In this document: positions 19,720-27,207 of the stretch, piece after piece | Layout of the letters: each line of letters begins with the position of its first letter | How positions within the stretch are numbered: position 1 is the stretch's first letter | NCBI GenBank assembly: GCA_002722705.1 | Contig: PBMP01000002.1 | Span: 1 to 42,298, forward strand | DNA from: Pseudobdellovibrionaceae bacterium | GTDB lineage: Bacteria; Bdellovibrionota; UBA1018; UBA6935 | DNA length: 42,298 bases | Reading direction: 5' to 3' | Translations under genes and position numbers: made by a program | The notes under the pieces: generated by a model | Database searches by the model: none | Told to the model about the DNA's origin: nothing | The model's input: the letters and a program-made list of their open reading frames with translations, nothing else

Positions 19720-20580
19720 ATGAGATTTAGAAATCCAAAACTCTCTCGAGAAGCAGCTATGGATCTGCGTCGTTCTTCTATACAGACGGTGCAACCTTAT
19801 CGGTTTACGTTTTCGCCGACGTACGTCTACATGCAAAGAAACCAAAAATTTATTTGTGTAAAAGCTCCTCTTGATTTTTTCTTAACAGATGAACTAGATA
19901 AGTTAAAAGCACACTTCAGTGAGGTCTATGTTCTTCCTTTTGTAGATAAAGTGGCTCCTTTTGTTGATGCGGGTAAATCCGCTAGAATTCTTTTAGGTTG
20001 GAACCCTGAAACAAAAGAACAAAAAGAAGTAACTCGATCAAAAAATATTTATCCGCAAGTAGGTATACCTCCAGCGCCCTATGAATTGTCAGACGCAATT
20101 ATTCGAATTTTGGGCAGTGTATGGGGGTCTCAGTTTGAGATAGAGCCGTTCTTTGTTGCTATATTTATTGATGAACTTTGTGGATCTTTATCAAGCGAAC
20201 TTTTAGAGAGCTCTCGAGAAAAAGATATTCAACTTTTAGAACACTCAATTCTTCTTTCTTCATGGATTATTTTTATAGCATTACACATGGGGTACACCAA
20301 TCTAGGTTATCTTGAACGAATCAGAAATCGAGTTTTCAAAAGCTTATTAAATGAAGAAGATCTTGTAGGAGCGGATCCTGATCTACAGAAAATAGTAGAA
20401 ATTGGAACTTATGCATTTAAAGAAAGAAAAGGAGAGTCGATTAGCGGACTTTACTTTAAAGAACGAAGTGAAGTTGTATCAAAAAAATTAGAATCACGTT
20501 TGAACCGTATTCAAAAAGAGTTACTTGGATCAACTCCTGCGCCAAGTATTATCGGACCGGAGGGCTTCTGTGACATTTAA
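19720..20580 (+). CDS. Hypothetical protein, first gene of a two-gene unit
   Basis: This encodes 286 residues with no signal peptide. An in-frame stop nine bases upstream fixes the earliest start; the ribosome binding site is poor (a GGAGGAG lies too far upstream). The N-terminal ~100 residues are beta-like (FTFSPTYVYMQRNQKFICVKAPLDFFL). Residues ~125-210 are helical and hydrophobic (DIQLLEHSILLSSWIIFIALHMG), then a charged helical tail follows. It lacks HD, GGDEF, kinase or DNA-binding motifs that I can recognise. The last 11 bases overlap the next gene, whose ribosome binding site lies inside this one, so the two products are probably made together and may interact. Confidence 0.7.
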   Translation: MRFRNPKLSREAAMDLRRSSIQTVQPYRFTFSPTYVYMQRNQKFICVKAPLDFFLTDELDKLKAHFSEVYVLPFVDKVAPFVDAGKSARILLGWNPETKEQKEVTRSKNIYPQVGIPPAPYELSDAIIRILGSVWGSQFEIEPFFVAIFIDELCGSLSSELLESSREKDIQLLEHSILLSSWIIFIALHMGYTNLGYLERIRNRVFKSLLNEEDLVGADPDLQKIVEIGTYAFKERKGESISGLYFKERSEVVSKKLESRLNRIQKELLGSTPAPSIIGPEGFCDI

Positions 20581-22624
20581 GCATGGAAAATCCTTACCTC
20601 GATCTTTAAGCTCTTTTGGAATTTCAGGTGTTCTTGAAGAAAATGCTTTTATTCTTCATGAAAAAGTATTTTCTACTCAGCATGTGGGTAGAATTTCTGA
20701 TTTAATCTCTGCTCGTTTAAAAGAAACAGGTGCGAATGAACTTCAGTTAAGAATGCTTCTGCTTTTAACTGCATTTGAAGGATATCATGCCGAGGAAAAA
20801 GATGCCGCAGATGGAAAACTATTACAGCCTTTAACTTTTGAAATTGGAGTAGATCAATCGATATTAGTGATAGGAGTTTCTTTTTATGCTCCTGGAGGAA
20901 TTACAGAAAATTTTTCCGATTCGATGACAAGAGTAAAGACGGCTAAGCCTCAAAATGAAATTGAAAAGTTACTAACAAAAATTGGAATAAACTCAAGTCG
21001 ATTACTGATTAAAATTCATGAAAAATCTAGAAGAGTAGAAGTATCTTCATTTTTAAATCTTCCTGGAAAAATTCAACCAGAGGATATTGAGGGTGAAAAA
21101 ATCCATTGGGTATCACTTCCTGAAAAAGTAGAGGAAGCTCCTATTGTTCAAGGGTATGAGGAATTAGGTGATCTTGATTACCCTAAACTTCTTCAAGAGC
21201 AGGGGAAATATGGAAATGATCAAGGGAGTTCGTTAGGTGATATCCTTGTTAAAGGGACTAAAGAATTAGAAAATCAAAATCAAGTTGTTTCTGGAAACGG
21301 AGAAGATGAGGTTGATCAAACAAAAATTGTTATTTCCGGAAAAGAAGAAAAGAAGAAAGAAGAAGTTACCGTAGTTTCTGGGGACGTTGACGAAGGAATA
21401 AATAAAGAAGAATGGAAAGTAAAGAAACTTAAAAATCAAGATTTAGAAGAAGATGAGGAAGATGAGGAAGATGATGAGTATGAAGATGATGAGTATGAAG
21501 ATGATGAATACGAAGAAGAGCTTGCTCTTAAAGAAAGGCAAGTTAGATTTTATAGAGATCAAGTAAAGACATTACTTGAAAGACTTTCTCAGTTTGAAGA
21601 TGAAGAAGAAATGCATTCAATTCGAACTCGAATTCGTGATATGGAAGACGAGATCGAACTTGAAGATAGCCTTGGAGACAAAGTTAAAGATGTGATGTCA
21701 GGCCAGTTTTTAAAGAAAGTCTGGCCATTTTCTCAAGGCGAAAAATCAATGGAAGAAGAAATCGAAGAGAGTTCTTTGGAAATTAAGGATGGTGAAGAAG
21801 ATGAGGAATTTGAAGATTCTGAAGAATCAACTTCGAAAGAAAATTCTCCATTGGTTTTAGAAGAGTTAATTGAAAAGTTAGAAAGAAACCGTAGTAGGTT
21901 AGAGAAAAAATTTAAGGATGTAAAAACAAAAAATTGGTTTGATAAAGTTGTTAAAGAATTTTCTCAAGAAAAAAACTATTTAAGAAATATAGATAAGAAA
22001 ATAAAAAATCTTGAACAAAAAAAGGCTCTCGAGCTTAAGAATTTAGAAGAGACTCTTCGTAAAGAAATTGAAGAAAAAAATGGTGAAATTCAAAATCTAG
22101 AGAGAAAATTTGCTCACGAAAGTGGTGAGGAGGTCGCTACCGTTCAATCAGGGACTCAGGGGAGTTCAGATCCACTCTCTAAAAAAGTTGAACATCTAAA
22201 TAGATTATTAAAACAGTATCAGGCAAAAAATGATGATTTAACAAAGAAACTTAATGAGTCTAGAGATCAGATACAGCAAGTTAAATTTGGACGACACAAT
22301 AAAATGAGTGCCGAAATTGGAGAATTAAAAAGAAAATATGAAAAATCATCTAAACAAGCTGAGGAATATCGACGATTGAATCAACAATTAATGGATAAGT
22401 TGAGCGATTCAAAAAAAGATAGGGTAGATCAGAATGATAAAATAACTGAGATGAAACGAACAATGCAAGAAGCGATAAGAAAAACAAGTGAAAGCAAGGT
22501 TGCTATTCAAAAGTTAGAGTCTGAAAAAAATGTTTTTGACAAAAAAGAAGAACAGTATAAAAAACAGATACAGCAACTTCAAAAACAAATTGAAATTTTA
22601 AAATCAAAAAATGGAGCGGCTTAA
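20570..22624 (+). CDS. Acidic coiled-coil protein of unknown function
   Basis: This encodes 684 residues from a GTG at 20570, chosen because GGAGGG lies five bases before it; an in-frame ATG at 20525 has no such site. Residues ~1-190 look globular (FGISGVLEENAFILHEKVFS; LTFEIGVDQSILVIGVSFY). Residues ~200-300 are polar, and ~300-325 contain three near-identical DDEYE units. The remaining half is Glu/Lys-rich heptad sequence to the end, with long coiled coils at about 325-370, 440-530 and 540-680. No transmembrane helix or signal peptide is seen, so it is probably cytoplasmic, either filament-forming or scaffold-like. Its coupling to the previous gene suggests a joint function. Unidentified. 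Confidence 0.7.
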   Translation: MTFKHGKSLPRSLSSFGISGVLEENAFILHEKVFSTQHVGRISDLISARLKETGANELQLRMLLLLTAFEGYHAEEKDAADGKLLQPLTFEIGVDQSILVIGVSFYAPGGITENFSDSMTRVKTAKPQNEIEKLLTKIGINSSRLLIKIHEKSRRVEVSSFLNLPGKIQPEDIEGEKIHWVSLPEKVEEAPIVQGYEELGDLDYPKLLQEQGKYGNDQGSSLGDILVKGTKELENQNQVVSGNGEDEVDQTKIVISGKEEKKKEEVTVVSGDVDEGINKEEWKVKKLKNQDLEEDEEDEEDDEYEDDEYEDDEYEEELALKERQVRFYRDQVKTLLERLSQFEDEEEMHSIRTRIRDMEDEIELEDSLGDKVKDVMSGQFLKKVWPFSQGEKSMEEEIEESSLEIKDGEEDEEFEDSEESTSKENSPLVLEELIEKLERNRSRLEKKFKDVKTKNWFDKVVKEFSQEKNYLRNIDKKIKNLEQKKALELKNLEETLRKEIEEKNGEIQNLERKFAHESGEEVATVQSGTQGSSDPLSKKVEHLNRLLKQYQAKNDDLTKKLNESRDQIQQVKFGRHNKMSAEIGELKRKYEKSSKQAEEYRRLNQQLMDKLSDSKKDRVDQNDKITEMKRTMQEAIRKTSESKVAIQKLESEKNVFDKKEEQYKKQIQQLQKQIEILKSKNGAA
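21470..21514 (+). repeat. Three 15-base tandem repeats inside the coiled-coil gene
   Basis: Three in-frame copies of GATGATGAGTATGAA (the last with two silent changes) encode DDEYE three times within a longer run of acidic residues. Repeat-number change would add or remove five residues without shifting the frame. Confidence 0.9.
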
Positions 22625-22649
22625 GAACTTGGTTTGTTCTCTGCCGCTC
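22614..22649 (+). terminator. Candidate terminator hairpin overlapping the stop of the coiled-coil gene
   Basis: The seven-base arms GAGCGGC and GCCGCTC enclose a second stem, AGAAC/GTTCT. The hairpin is followed by the AT-rich TATTTAAAAATAATTTAA rather than a clean T run. It includes the last codons and the stop. Probably the end of the two-gene transcript. Confidence 0.5.
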
Positions 22650-22674
22650 TATTTAAAAATAATTTAATACGTGT

Positions 22675-23298
22675 TTAATTTACCGTTTCATTTTTTAGGC
22701 ATCTAACGGACTTTTGATAAGTTAGGTTCTCGTTGTTTTTTGAGACTGAATTAATATCACCTGATTTTCCAAGAAAAATATAATCAGAAAGGTATCCAGA
22801 AATTTCTTTTGGACGACTTGATGATGTCCAAAATTCATCATTTCCCAGATCCCCTAAGGGGCGGTTATAGTTTTTTGTACTATAGTAAAAGTTGATTACA
22901 ATCGTGCCTTCTGAGTTTTTTTTGTAAATTGCATAAAAGTGAGGAGGTAACTCAGAGTATTCTTTAATTACTTTGGCATCGCTGAAAGCAGTATTTGGAT
23001 ACTTTGTTTCAATCATTTTTGCCCCTCGTGTTTGTGCATACTCAGCGTAGTCTCGTATAAAGGGTAAAAGCATTCCGCGGTTCTTGCAAAATTCTTTCGC
23101 ATCCATTTTAGTTTTTACATTTTTTTTTAAAATTCCGGAAAGATTTGGCGAAATAGCCTCGTATATTTCTTGTAAATTCGATTCGATTTTAGTTTTTAAT
23201 TTTGTGCATTCTTCGACGGTATTGCACAGCGTACCCCCGAAACTTTGATTTATAAAAGCAGTTCCAATTATTAAATAAATAATCATAGCGTGATTCAT
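22675..23298 (-). CDS. Small secreted lectin/DUF1566-like protein
   Basis: This encodes 207 residues with a signal peptide (IIYLIIGTAFINQSFG). A Cys-containing helical segment (CNTVEECTKLKTKIES) comes first. It is followed by MDAKEFCKNRGMLLPFIRDYAEYA near 65-88 and, at the end, DEFWTSSS...YIFLGKSGDI...VRCLK. That order (an FC..(R/G)..LP tract, then FWTSS, then VRC) is what is seen in secreted DUF1566/FISUMP and C-type-lectin-like domains. No calcium ligands or partner can be named. It may bind surface polymers (inference). It converges on the coiled-coil gene; its upstream region borders the ISL3 insertion. Confidence 0.6.
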   Translation of the reverse strand: MNHAMIIYLIIGTAFINQSFGGTLCNTVEECTKLKTKIESNLQEIYEAISPNLSGILKKNVKTKMDAKEFCKNRGMLLPFIRDYAEYAQTRGAKMIETKYPNTAFSDAKVIKEYSELPPHFYAIYKKNSEGTIVINFYYSTKNYNRPLGDLGNDEFWTSSSRPKEISGYLSDYIFLGKSGDINSVSKNNENLTYQKSVRCLKNETVN

Positions 23299-23422
23299 TA
23301 GATCCCCCGTTGTGAAGTGTTTACCTAGAATACACGATTAGGAGTCTAGGCTAAAATTTATAACGTCGTAGTAAAAGGGGTTGTTGAATTGGAAGGGGGT
23401 ATTGACTGGTTTAATTTAAAAG

Positions 23423-24743
23423 GGTTCATGCCGCTTTAAGGTGGGTAAAAAGTAGAGCTATTCGATCAAATCATTAGAATAAAAAGTTGAACAAGCAATT
23501 AATTTTAATGAGGAGATCTTAATGAATAGCTCTAGGTTTGAACGTACCTTTGTTTTACCCCATTTGGAAATAGTAGATATCGTGAAGAAGAAAGGAATCT
23601 GGAGATTCTTCCTCAAAACCCAAAGAAGACCGATGGTGTGTCTACGCTGCGCGTCTATTTGTAAAAAAATCTATGATCAAAGAAACATAAAACTTCGAGA
23701 TGAGAAGATCAGAAACTTTCATGTGATCCTTCATGTTCAGAAAAAACGGTATTGGTGCAAAAGCTGTAAGAGGCCTCAAACAGAGACTCTTGATGGAGTT
23801 CTTCCAGGTAAAAGAACGACACAAAGATATAAAAGATGGATCATGAAACTTTGTGAATCATATAGTTGTTTAGAAGATGTCAGAAGAGAAGCAAAATGCT
23901 CAAAAGACTTTGTTTATAAGGCCTATTACGAGCAATTAGATCTTGAGTCTCGTAAAAGAAGAAACCCGTGGCCTAAGGTTATTGGAATTGATGAACACTC
24001 TTTTAAGAGAAGAAGAGGTTACGGGGGAACTGAGTTTGCGTCGATGATCGTAGACCATAAAAATAAAAAAGTCATCGAGGTTGTTGAGGGAAAAACTACC
24101 GCAGCTTTAGATCACTCACTTGCTTACATTCCCGGAGCTTCGAATGTAGAAGTGGCAACATTGGATATGTGTGATTCGTTTAGAGGTTTTGTAAAGAAGC
24201 ACTTTCCAAATGCCCAGATTGTTGCAGATAAGTTCCATGTCTTACGGCTTCTGAATCACTCGATAAATCGTGTGAGAAAAGAAATTACAGGAGATCGAAG
24301 GACTTTAAGAGTGAGACGGTTGTTAATGAGAAGCCGTAAGAATTTAAGCTATGAGGACAAAAGAGAGCTTGATTGCTTCCTCTCGTATCACCCGAGACTA
24401 GAAGAGCTTTATGAATGGAAAGAGCGGCTCCATAGCTTCTACAGAGTCAGAGGATACTTCAGAGCAAAAGAAGCCTTCTTATTTATGCTGGATGAAATGA
24501 GCCGCTCTAGAAGTCCTGAAATCATCAGACTTCGTAAAACCTTACAAAAATGGAATGTCGAAATCCTCAATTACTTCAAGCATCGATACACAAATGCAAG
24601 AGTTGAAGGCTTTAATAACGTAGCAAAGACAATAAAAAAGAGAGGTTACGGGTTTAGGTCTTTTAAAAATTACAGGTTAAGAGTATTGAATGCTTGTTTC
24701 TAAGGGTTTGATTGGTAGCACCCACCACGGATCGGGTAGAGTC
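23423..24743 (+). mobile_element. ISL3-family insertion sequence
   Basis: One transposase gene lies between imperfect 24-base inverted ends, at 23423-23446 and 24720-24743. The ends share GGTGGGT at their inner side and 14 of 24 positions overall, with the outer G..TC..CCG in register. Size 1.32 kb is normal for ISL3. I find no convincing 8-base target duplication. A second copy of the right end sits immediately downstream, ending at 24804, so the true right boundary is ambiguous. Confidence 0.6.
23522..24703 (+). CDS. ISL3-family transposase
   Basis: This encodes 393 residues and appears intact. The N-terminal zinc finger is C40xxC43...C79xxC82 (MVCLRC; WCKSC). The catalytic core shows the first Asp in VIGIDEHSFKRRRG (Asp157), the second-region ATLDMCDSF...IVADKFHVL (Asp215/Asp236) and the C-terminal NARVEGFNNVAKTIKKR (Glu362). 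The C-terminus FRSFKNYRLRVLNACF is the normal ISL3 ending, so the protein is not truncated. Ribosome binding site GAGGAG precedes the ATG. It cuts and pastes the surrounding element. Confidence 0.93.
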   Translation: MNSSRFERTFVLPHLEIVDIVKKKGIWRFFLKTQRRPMVCLRCASICKKIYDQRNIKLRDEKIRNFHVILHVQKKRYWCKSCKRPQTETLDGVLPGKRTTQRYKRWIMKLCESYSCLEDVRREAKCSKDFVYKAYYEQLDLESRKRRNPWPKVIGIDEHSFKRRRGYGGTEFASMIVDHKNKKVIEVVEGKTTAALDHSLAYIPGASNVEVATLDMCDSFRGFVKKHFPNAQIVADKFHVLRLLNHSINRVRKEITGDRRTLRVRRLLMRSRKNLSYEDKRELDCFLSYHPRLEELYEWKERLHSFYRVRGYFRAKEAFLFMLDEMSRSRSPEIIRLRKTLQKWNVEILNYFKHRYTNARVEGFNNVAKTIKKRGYGFRSFKNYRLRVLNACF

Positions 24744-24805
24744 GTATTAAATGCTTGTTTCTAAGGGTTTGGTTGATAGCACCCACCACGGATCGGGTAG
24801 AGTCG
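24684..24805 (+). repeat. 61-base tandem duplication of the IS right end
   Basis: Two head-to-tail 61-base units (24684-24744 and 24745-24805) differ at three positions. Each contains the last six codons and stop of the transposase, GGGTTTG and the right inverted repeat ACCCACCACGG...GTAGAGTC. The second unit ends 19 bases from the 3' end of tRNA-Ala. Confidence 0.95.
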
Positions 24806-24824
24806 AAAATTGTCTTTCGAAATT

Positions 24825-24900
24825 TGGTGGAGCCGATCAGAATCGAACTGACGACCTTCACACTGCCAGTGTGACGCTCTACCAATTGAGCTACGGCCCC
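24825..24900 (-). tRNA. tRNA-Ala (GGC)
   Basis: A 76-nt cloverleaf on the minus strand: acceptor GGGGCCG/CGGCTCC with the G3-U70 pair that marks alanine tRNAs. The D arm is GCTC/GAGC, the anticodon stem TCACA/TGTGA with loop CTGGCAG (anticodon GGC), the T loop TTCGATT, and CCA is encoded. It lies between the IS right end and a secreted-protein gene on the same strand. Confidence 0.97.
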
Positions 24901-24940
24901 ACAGAATGAAGCGACAATCTAAGGGGTTTTAAAAGAGAGA

Positions 24941-25687
24941 TCAATGCTTTATCCATTGAATCTCAATTTCTTTAATATCTTGATCGACTTCGTCTACTAT
25001 AGAATCTAGATCGGAAGAAAGAAATTGAGCTTGAATAGAACCTGCGACTCTTCTCCAATGAGATTCGTCTTGTTTTTTTTCTTTCTTCCATAAAGTATAA
25101 GATCCAAGATAGTCAGATACCTCTTGACCATTAGATTCTCCTAAATAGAGATAAACAGTGAGTTCATAGTCATAAATTTTTGAAACAGTACTGGGAAGAG
25201 AAAGAGTTTTTGAAGCAGGATATACAGATTCATAAGCATCTGGAAAAACCTCTGAAATATCTGATTGAAAATGAATATCGCCGTTTGATGAATGAATAAC
25301 GATATTGAGATCTGCTTGAGGCACCGGATGAAAACCAGCTCTCCAATGATCTGCTTCTGAAACTTTTTGATAAGTTTTACAGCCTCCATTTTTTACACAG
25401 AACATGATTTCATTTTTATTGTTTTGAGTAACGTATCCCAAAAATGATGAGTTTTCGTTTGAATAGAGAACGGTACTTGAATCTAACCATTGGCTCTCGT
25501 ATTTCGAAGTCATATGTTGCCGTCCAATTTGATAGACGGTCACAAGTTCGTTCTCAGATGGAAAAAGCATCCAGGACGCACTGTGCATAGAAAAAGGAAA
25601 TTCTGGATCAATTGAAAAAGTTTTCCAAACTCCTGTAACAGAAGCTTCTGAAGAAAACGCAATGAGTAAAAGAAAAATAGTTTTCAT
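24941..25687 (-). CDS. Secreted hypothetical protein
   Basis: This encodes 248 residues with a short signal peptide (MKTIFLLLIAFSSEA, cleavage near SVTG). The mature protein opens with GVWKTFSIDPEFPF and has one CVKNGGC pair that can form a small disulfide loop at about 99-105. Most of the chain is beta-like (ELTVYLYLGES). The last 25 residues are acidic (VDEVDQDIKEIEI). The overall pattern is lipocalin-like (G.W at the start, alternating strands), but this is only a resemblance. It is transcribed divergently from the GshB-like gene with a 61-base gap. Confidence 0.7.
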   Translation of the reverse strand: MKTIFLLLIAFSSEASVTGVWKTFSIDPEFPFSMHSASWMLFPSENELVTVYQIGRQHMTSKYESQWLDSSTVLYSNENSSFLGYVTQNNKNEIMFCVKNGGCKTYQKVSEADHWRAGFHPVPQADLNIVIHSSNGDIHFQSDISEVFPDAYESVYPASKTLSLPSTVSKIYDYELTVYLYLGESNGQEVSDYLGSYTLWKKEKKQDESHWRRVAGSIQAQFLSSDLDSIVDEVDQDIKEIEIQWIKH

Positions 25688-25748
25688 AAGATAATGGTAA
25701 CTGAGTTTTTCAAAAACACTATGCGCTTAGCATCAATCATGTTAATTC

Positions 25749-26711
25749 ATGGATATGAAGATCCTCATTATTGCAGATCCGTTAGATACACTGAAAGCAG
25801 CTGGGGATACTGGTTTAGCTTTTGCTCAGAAAGCATTAAAAAGCCAAGCATTTGTTCATTGGTGTACCCCAAAAGATCTTTCTTTAATGAGTGGAGTTCC
25901 CTATGTAACAGCAAACCCACTGAATCCTTTTTCTCCAAAAGAACAGCCAGAGAGTGACCTCCCCGAAGTCCTTAGACTGGATTCTTTTGATACGATCTGG
26001 GTGAGAAAAGATCCACCCTTTGATTCAATTTATCTGAGCATGTGTTGGATTTTAACTTTAGTTCAAACCAAAGTATTGATTTTGAACTCACCCTCCCACC
26101 TTCTGCATTATCATGAAAAACTTCTTCCTTTTTTAGCTTTTCAAGAAGGAGATCTAAACGAAGATCAACTCATCCCTACTTTTCTTTCTTTAGGAAATAA
26201 AATTGAAGGAAACTTTGGAGATGGTCAACTGGTTTCAAAACCTTGGATGGGGCATGGAGGACAAGGAGTCAACATTCACCCTTCCTTAGAAGACCTACTC
26301 CATAAGGCAAAGACATTTTCTGAACCTATGATGATCCAACCCTTAGTGAAAGCTGTCCAACAAACCGGAGACCGAAGGGTCTTTTTCTTAGAAGGAAAAT
26401 ACGTAGGAAGCTTTGTAAGAATACCTCAAGATGGATCTTATATCTCAAACATGGCTCAAGGAGGATCTGTTCGGTCTCAAGCACTGACAGAAGTGGAACA
26501 AAAAACTATTCATGATGTTGAGAATTTTTTAATTCGGCACTCTATTTTTTTAGTGGGGATTGATCTTTTAGATGGAAAAGTCAGTGAAATGAACATCACA
26601 GCTCCCACTGGAGCCTTTCCGCTTTTAGAGTTGGAACAGATTGATCTTCCTCAGCTGTACTTTTCTGCGGTTAAAAAACGACTAAAAGAATTTAAATCAA
26701 ATCTAAAATAG
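25749..26711 (+). CDS. gshB: Glutathione synthase-like ATP-grasp ligase
   Basis: This encodes 320 residues; the start could be this ATG or the next one, two codons later (MKILIIADP), as neither has a clear ribosome binding site. It matches prokaryotic GshB in order. The N-terminal Rossmann-like part has IWVRKDPPFDSIY near 93-105 and LILNSPSHLLHYHEKL. The ATP-grasp part has VSKPWMGHGGQGV near 162-174 and MIQPLVKAVQQTGDRRVFFL near 192-211. The last motif, SEMNITAPTG, corresponds to the E.N.(T/S)(S/A)PTG magnesium/substrate site. GshB joins gamma-glutamylcysteine and glycine. No gshA is in the window. Its 3' end overlaps the convergent neighbour by 20 bases. Confidence 0.82.
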   Translation: MDMKILIIADPLDTLKAAGDTGLAFAQKALKSQAFVHWCTPKDLSLMSGVPYVTANPLNPFSPKEQPESDLPEVLRLDSFDTIWVRKDPPFDSIYLSMCWILTLVQTKVLILNSPSHLLHYHEKLLPFLAFQEGDLNEDQLIPTFLSLGNKIEGNFGDGQLVSKPWMGHGGQGVNIHPSLEDLLHKAKTFSEPMMIQPLVKAVQQTGDRRVFFLEGKYVGSFVRIPQDGSYISNMAQGGSVRSQALTEVEQKTIHDVENFLIRHSIFLVGIDLLDGKVSEMNITAPTGAFPLLELEQIDLPQLYFSAVKKRLKEFKSNLK

Positions 26712-27153
26712 CAGATTGTTCAGCTTCAGAGAAAAAAGACTTCAGACAAAGCTTTTGATCTCCAAAACGAAAAGTTCCTGAGAAAATTCGATCTGGAAAA
26801 TACACATCATAGGGATGAGCGTGACATTCACATTTTTCATTTAAAGTTAAAGTAATTCTTTTTTTCTTAAAAAATAAATTTGTTTTCTTTTGTGGCTGAC
26901 AGGGCCCTAAATGATCGTACACTTTTTCTGAAACAACAATAGACTCACAATGACCAGCTGCTTTTCTCATTTTTTTCGATTCTCGTTTCAAACGAGCATT
27001 CCAAACGACTTTTTCAACTATACAACCTGATTTTTTTTTAAAAATCTGGTGTCTGATCCATCCACCTGGAACTGATTTTTTTTGATAGGCAGGATGATCC
27101 ACCCATCCCCATGCTGATAAACTCACTAAACTGATTAAGGTCAACCACTTCAT
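26692..27153 (-). CDS. Small secreted hypothetical protein
   Basis: This encodes 153 residues with a signal peptide (MKWLTLISLVSLSAWG, cleavage before WVDH). The mature protein has six cysteines (GCIVEK, GHCESI, GPCQ, KCECH, KLCLK), an even number compatible with three disulfides, and is basic in its middle (KKKRITLTLNEK). No family is recognised. It is 54 bases downstream of the response-regulator gene on the same strand and could be the last gene of that operon. Its end overlaps the convergent gshB-like gene. Confidence 0.65.
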   Translation of the reverse strand: MKWLTLISLVSLSAWGWVDHPAYQKKSVPGGWIRHQIFKKKSGCIVEKVVWNARLKRESKKMRKAAGHCESIVVSEKVYDHLGPCQPQKKTNLFFKKKRITLTLNEKCECHAHPYDVYFPDRIFSGTFRFGDQKLCLKSFFSEAEQSAILDLI

Positions 27154-27207
27154 GGCGACTTTATATCACAAAAAAAGTAAAATTGTCAATTTTATAAATA
27201 ACTGTAA

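Noticed and set aside
23324-23350. Inverted repeat CCTAGA/TCTAGG before the ISL3 element
   Set aside because: Only six-base arms with a 15-base spacer and no other support; this could be chance.
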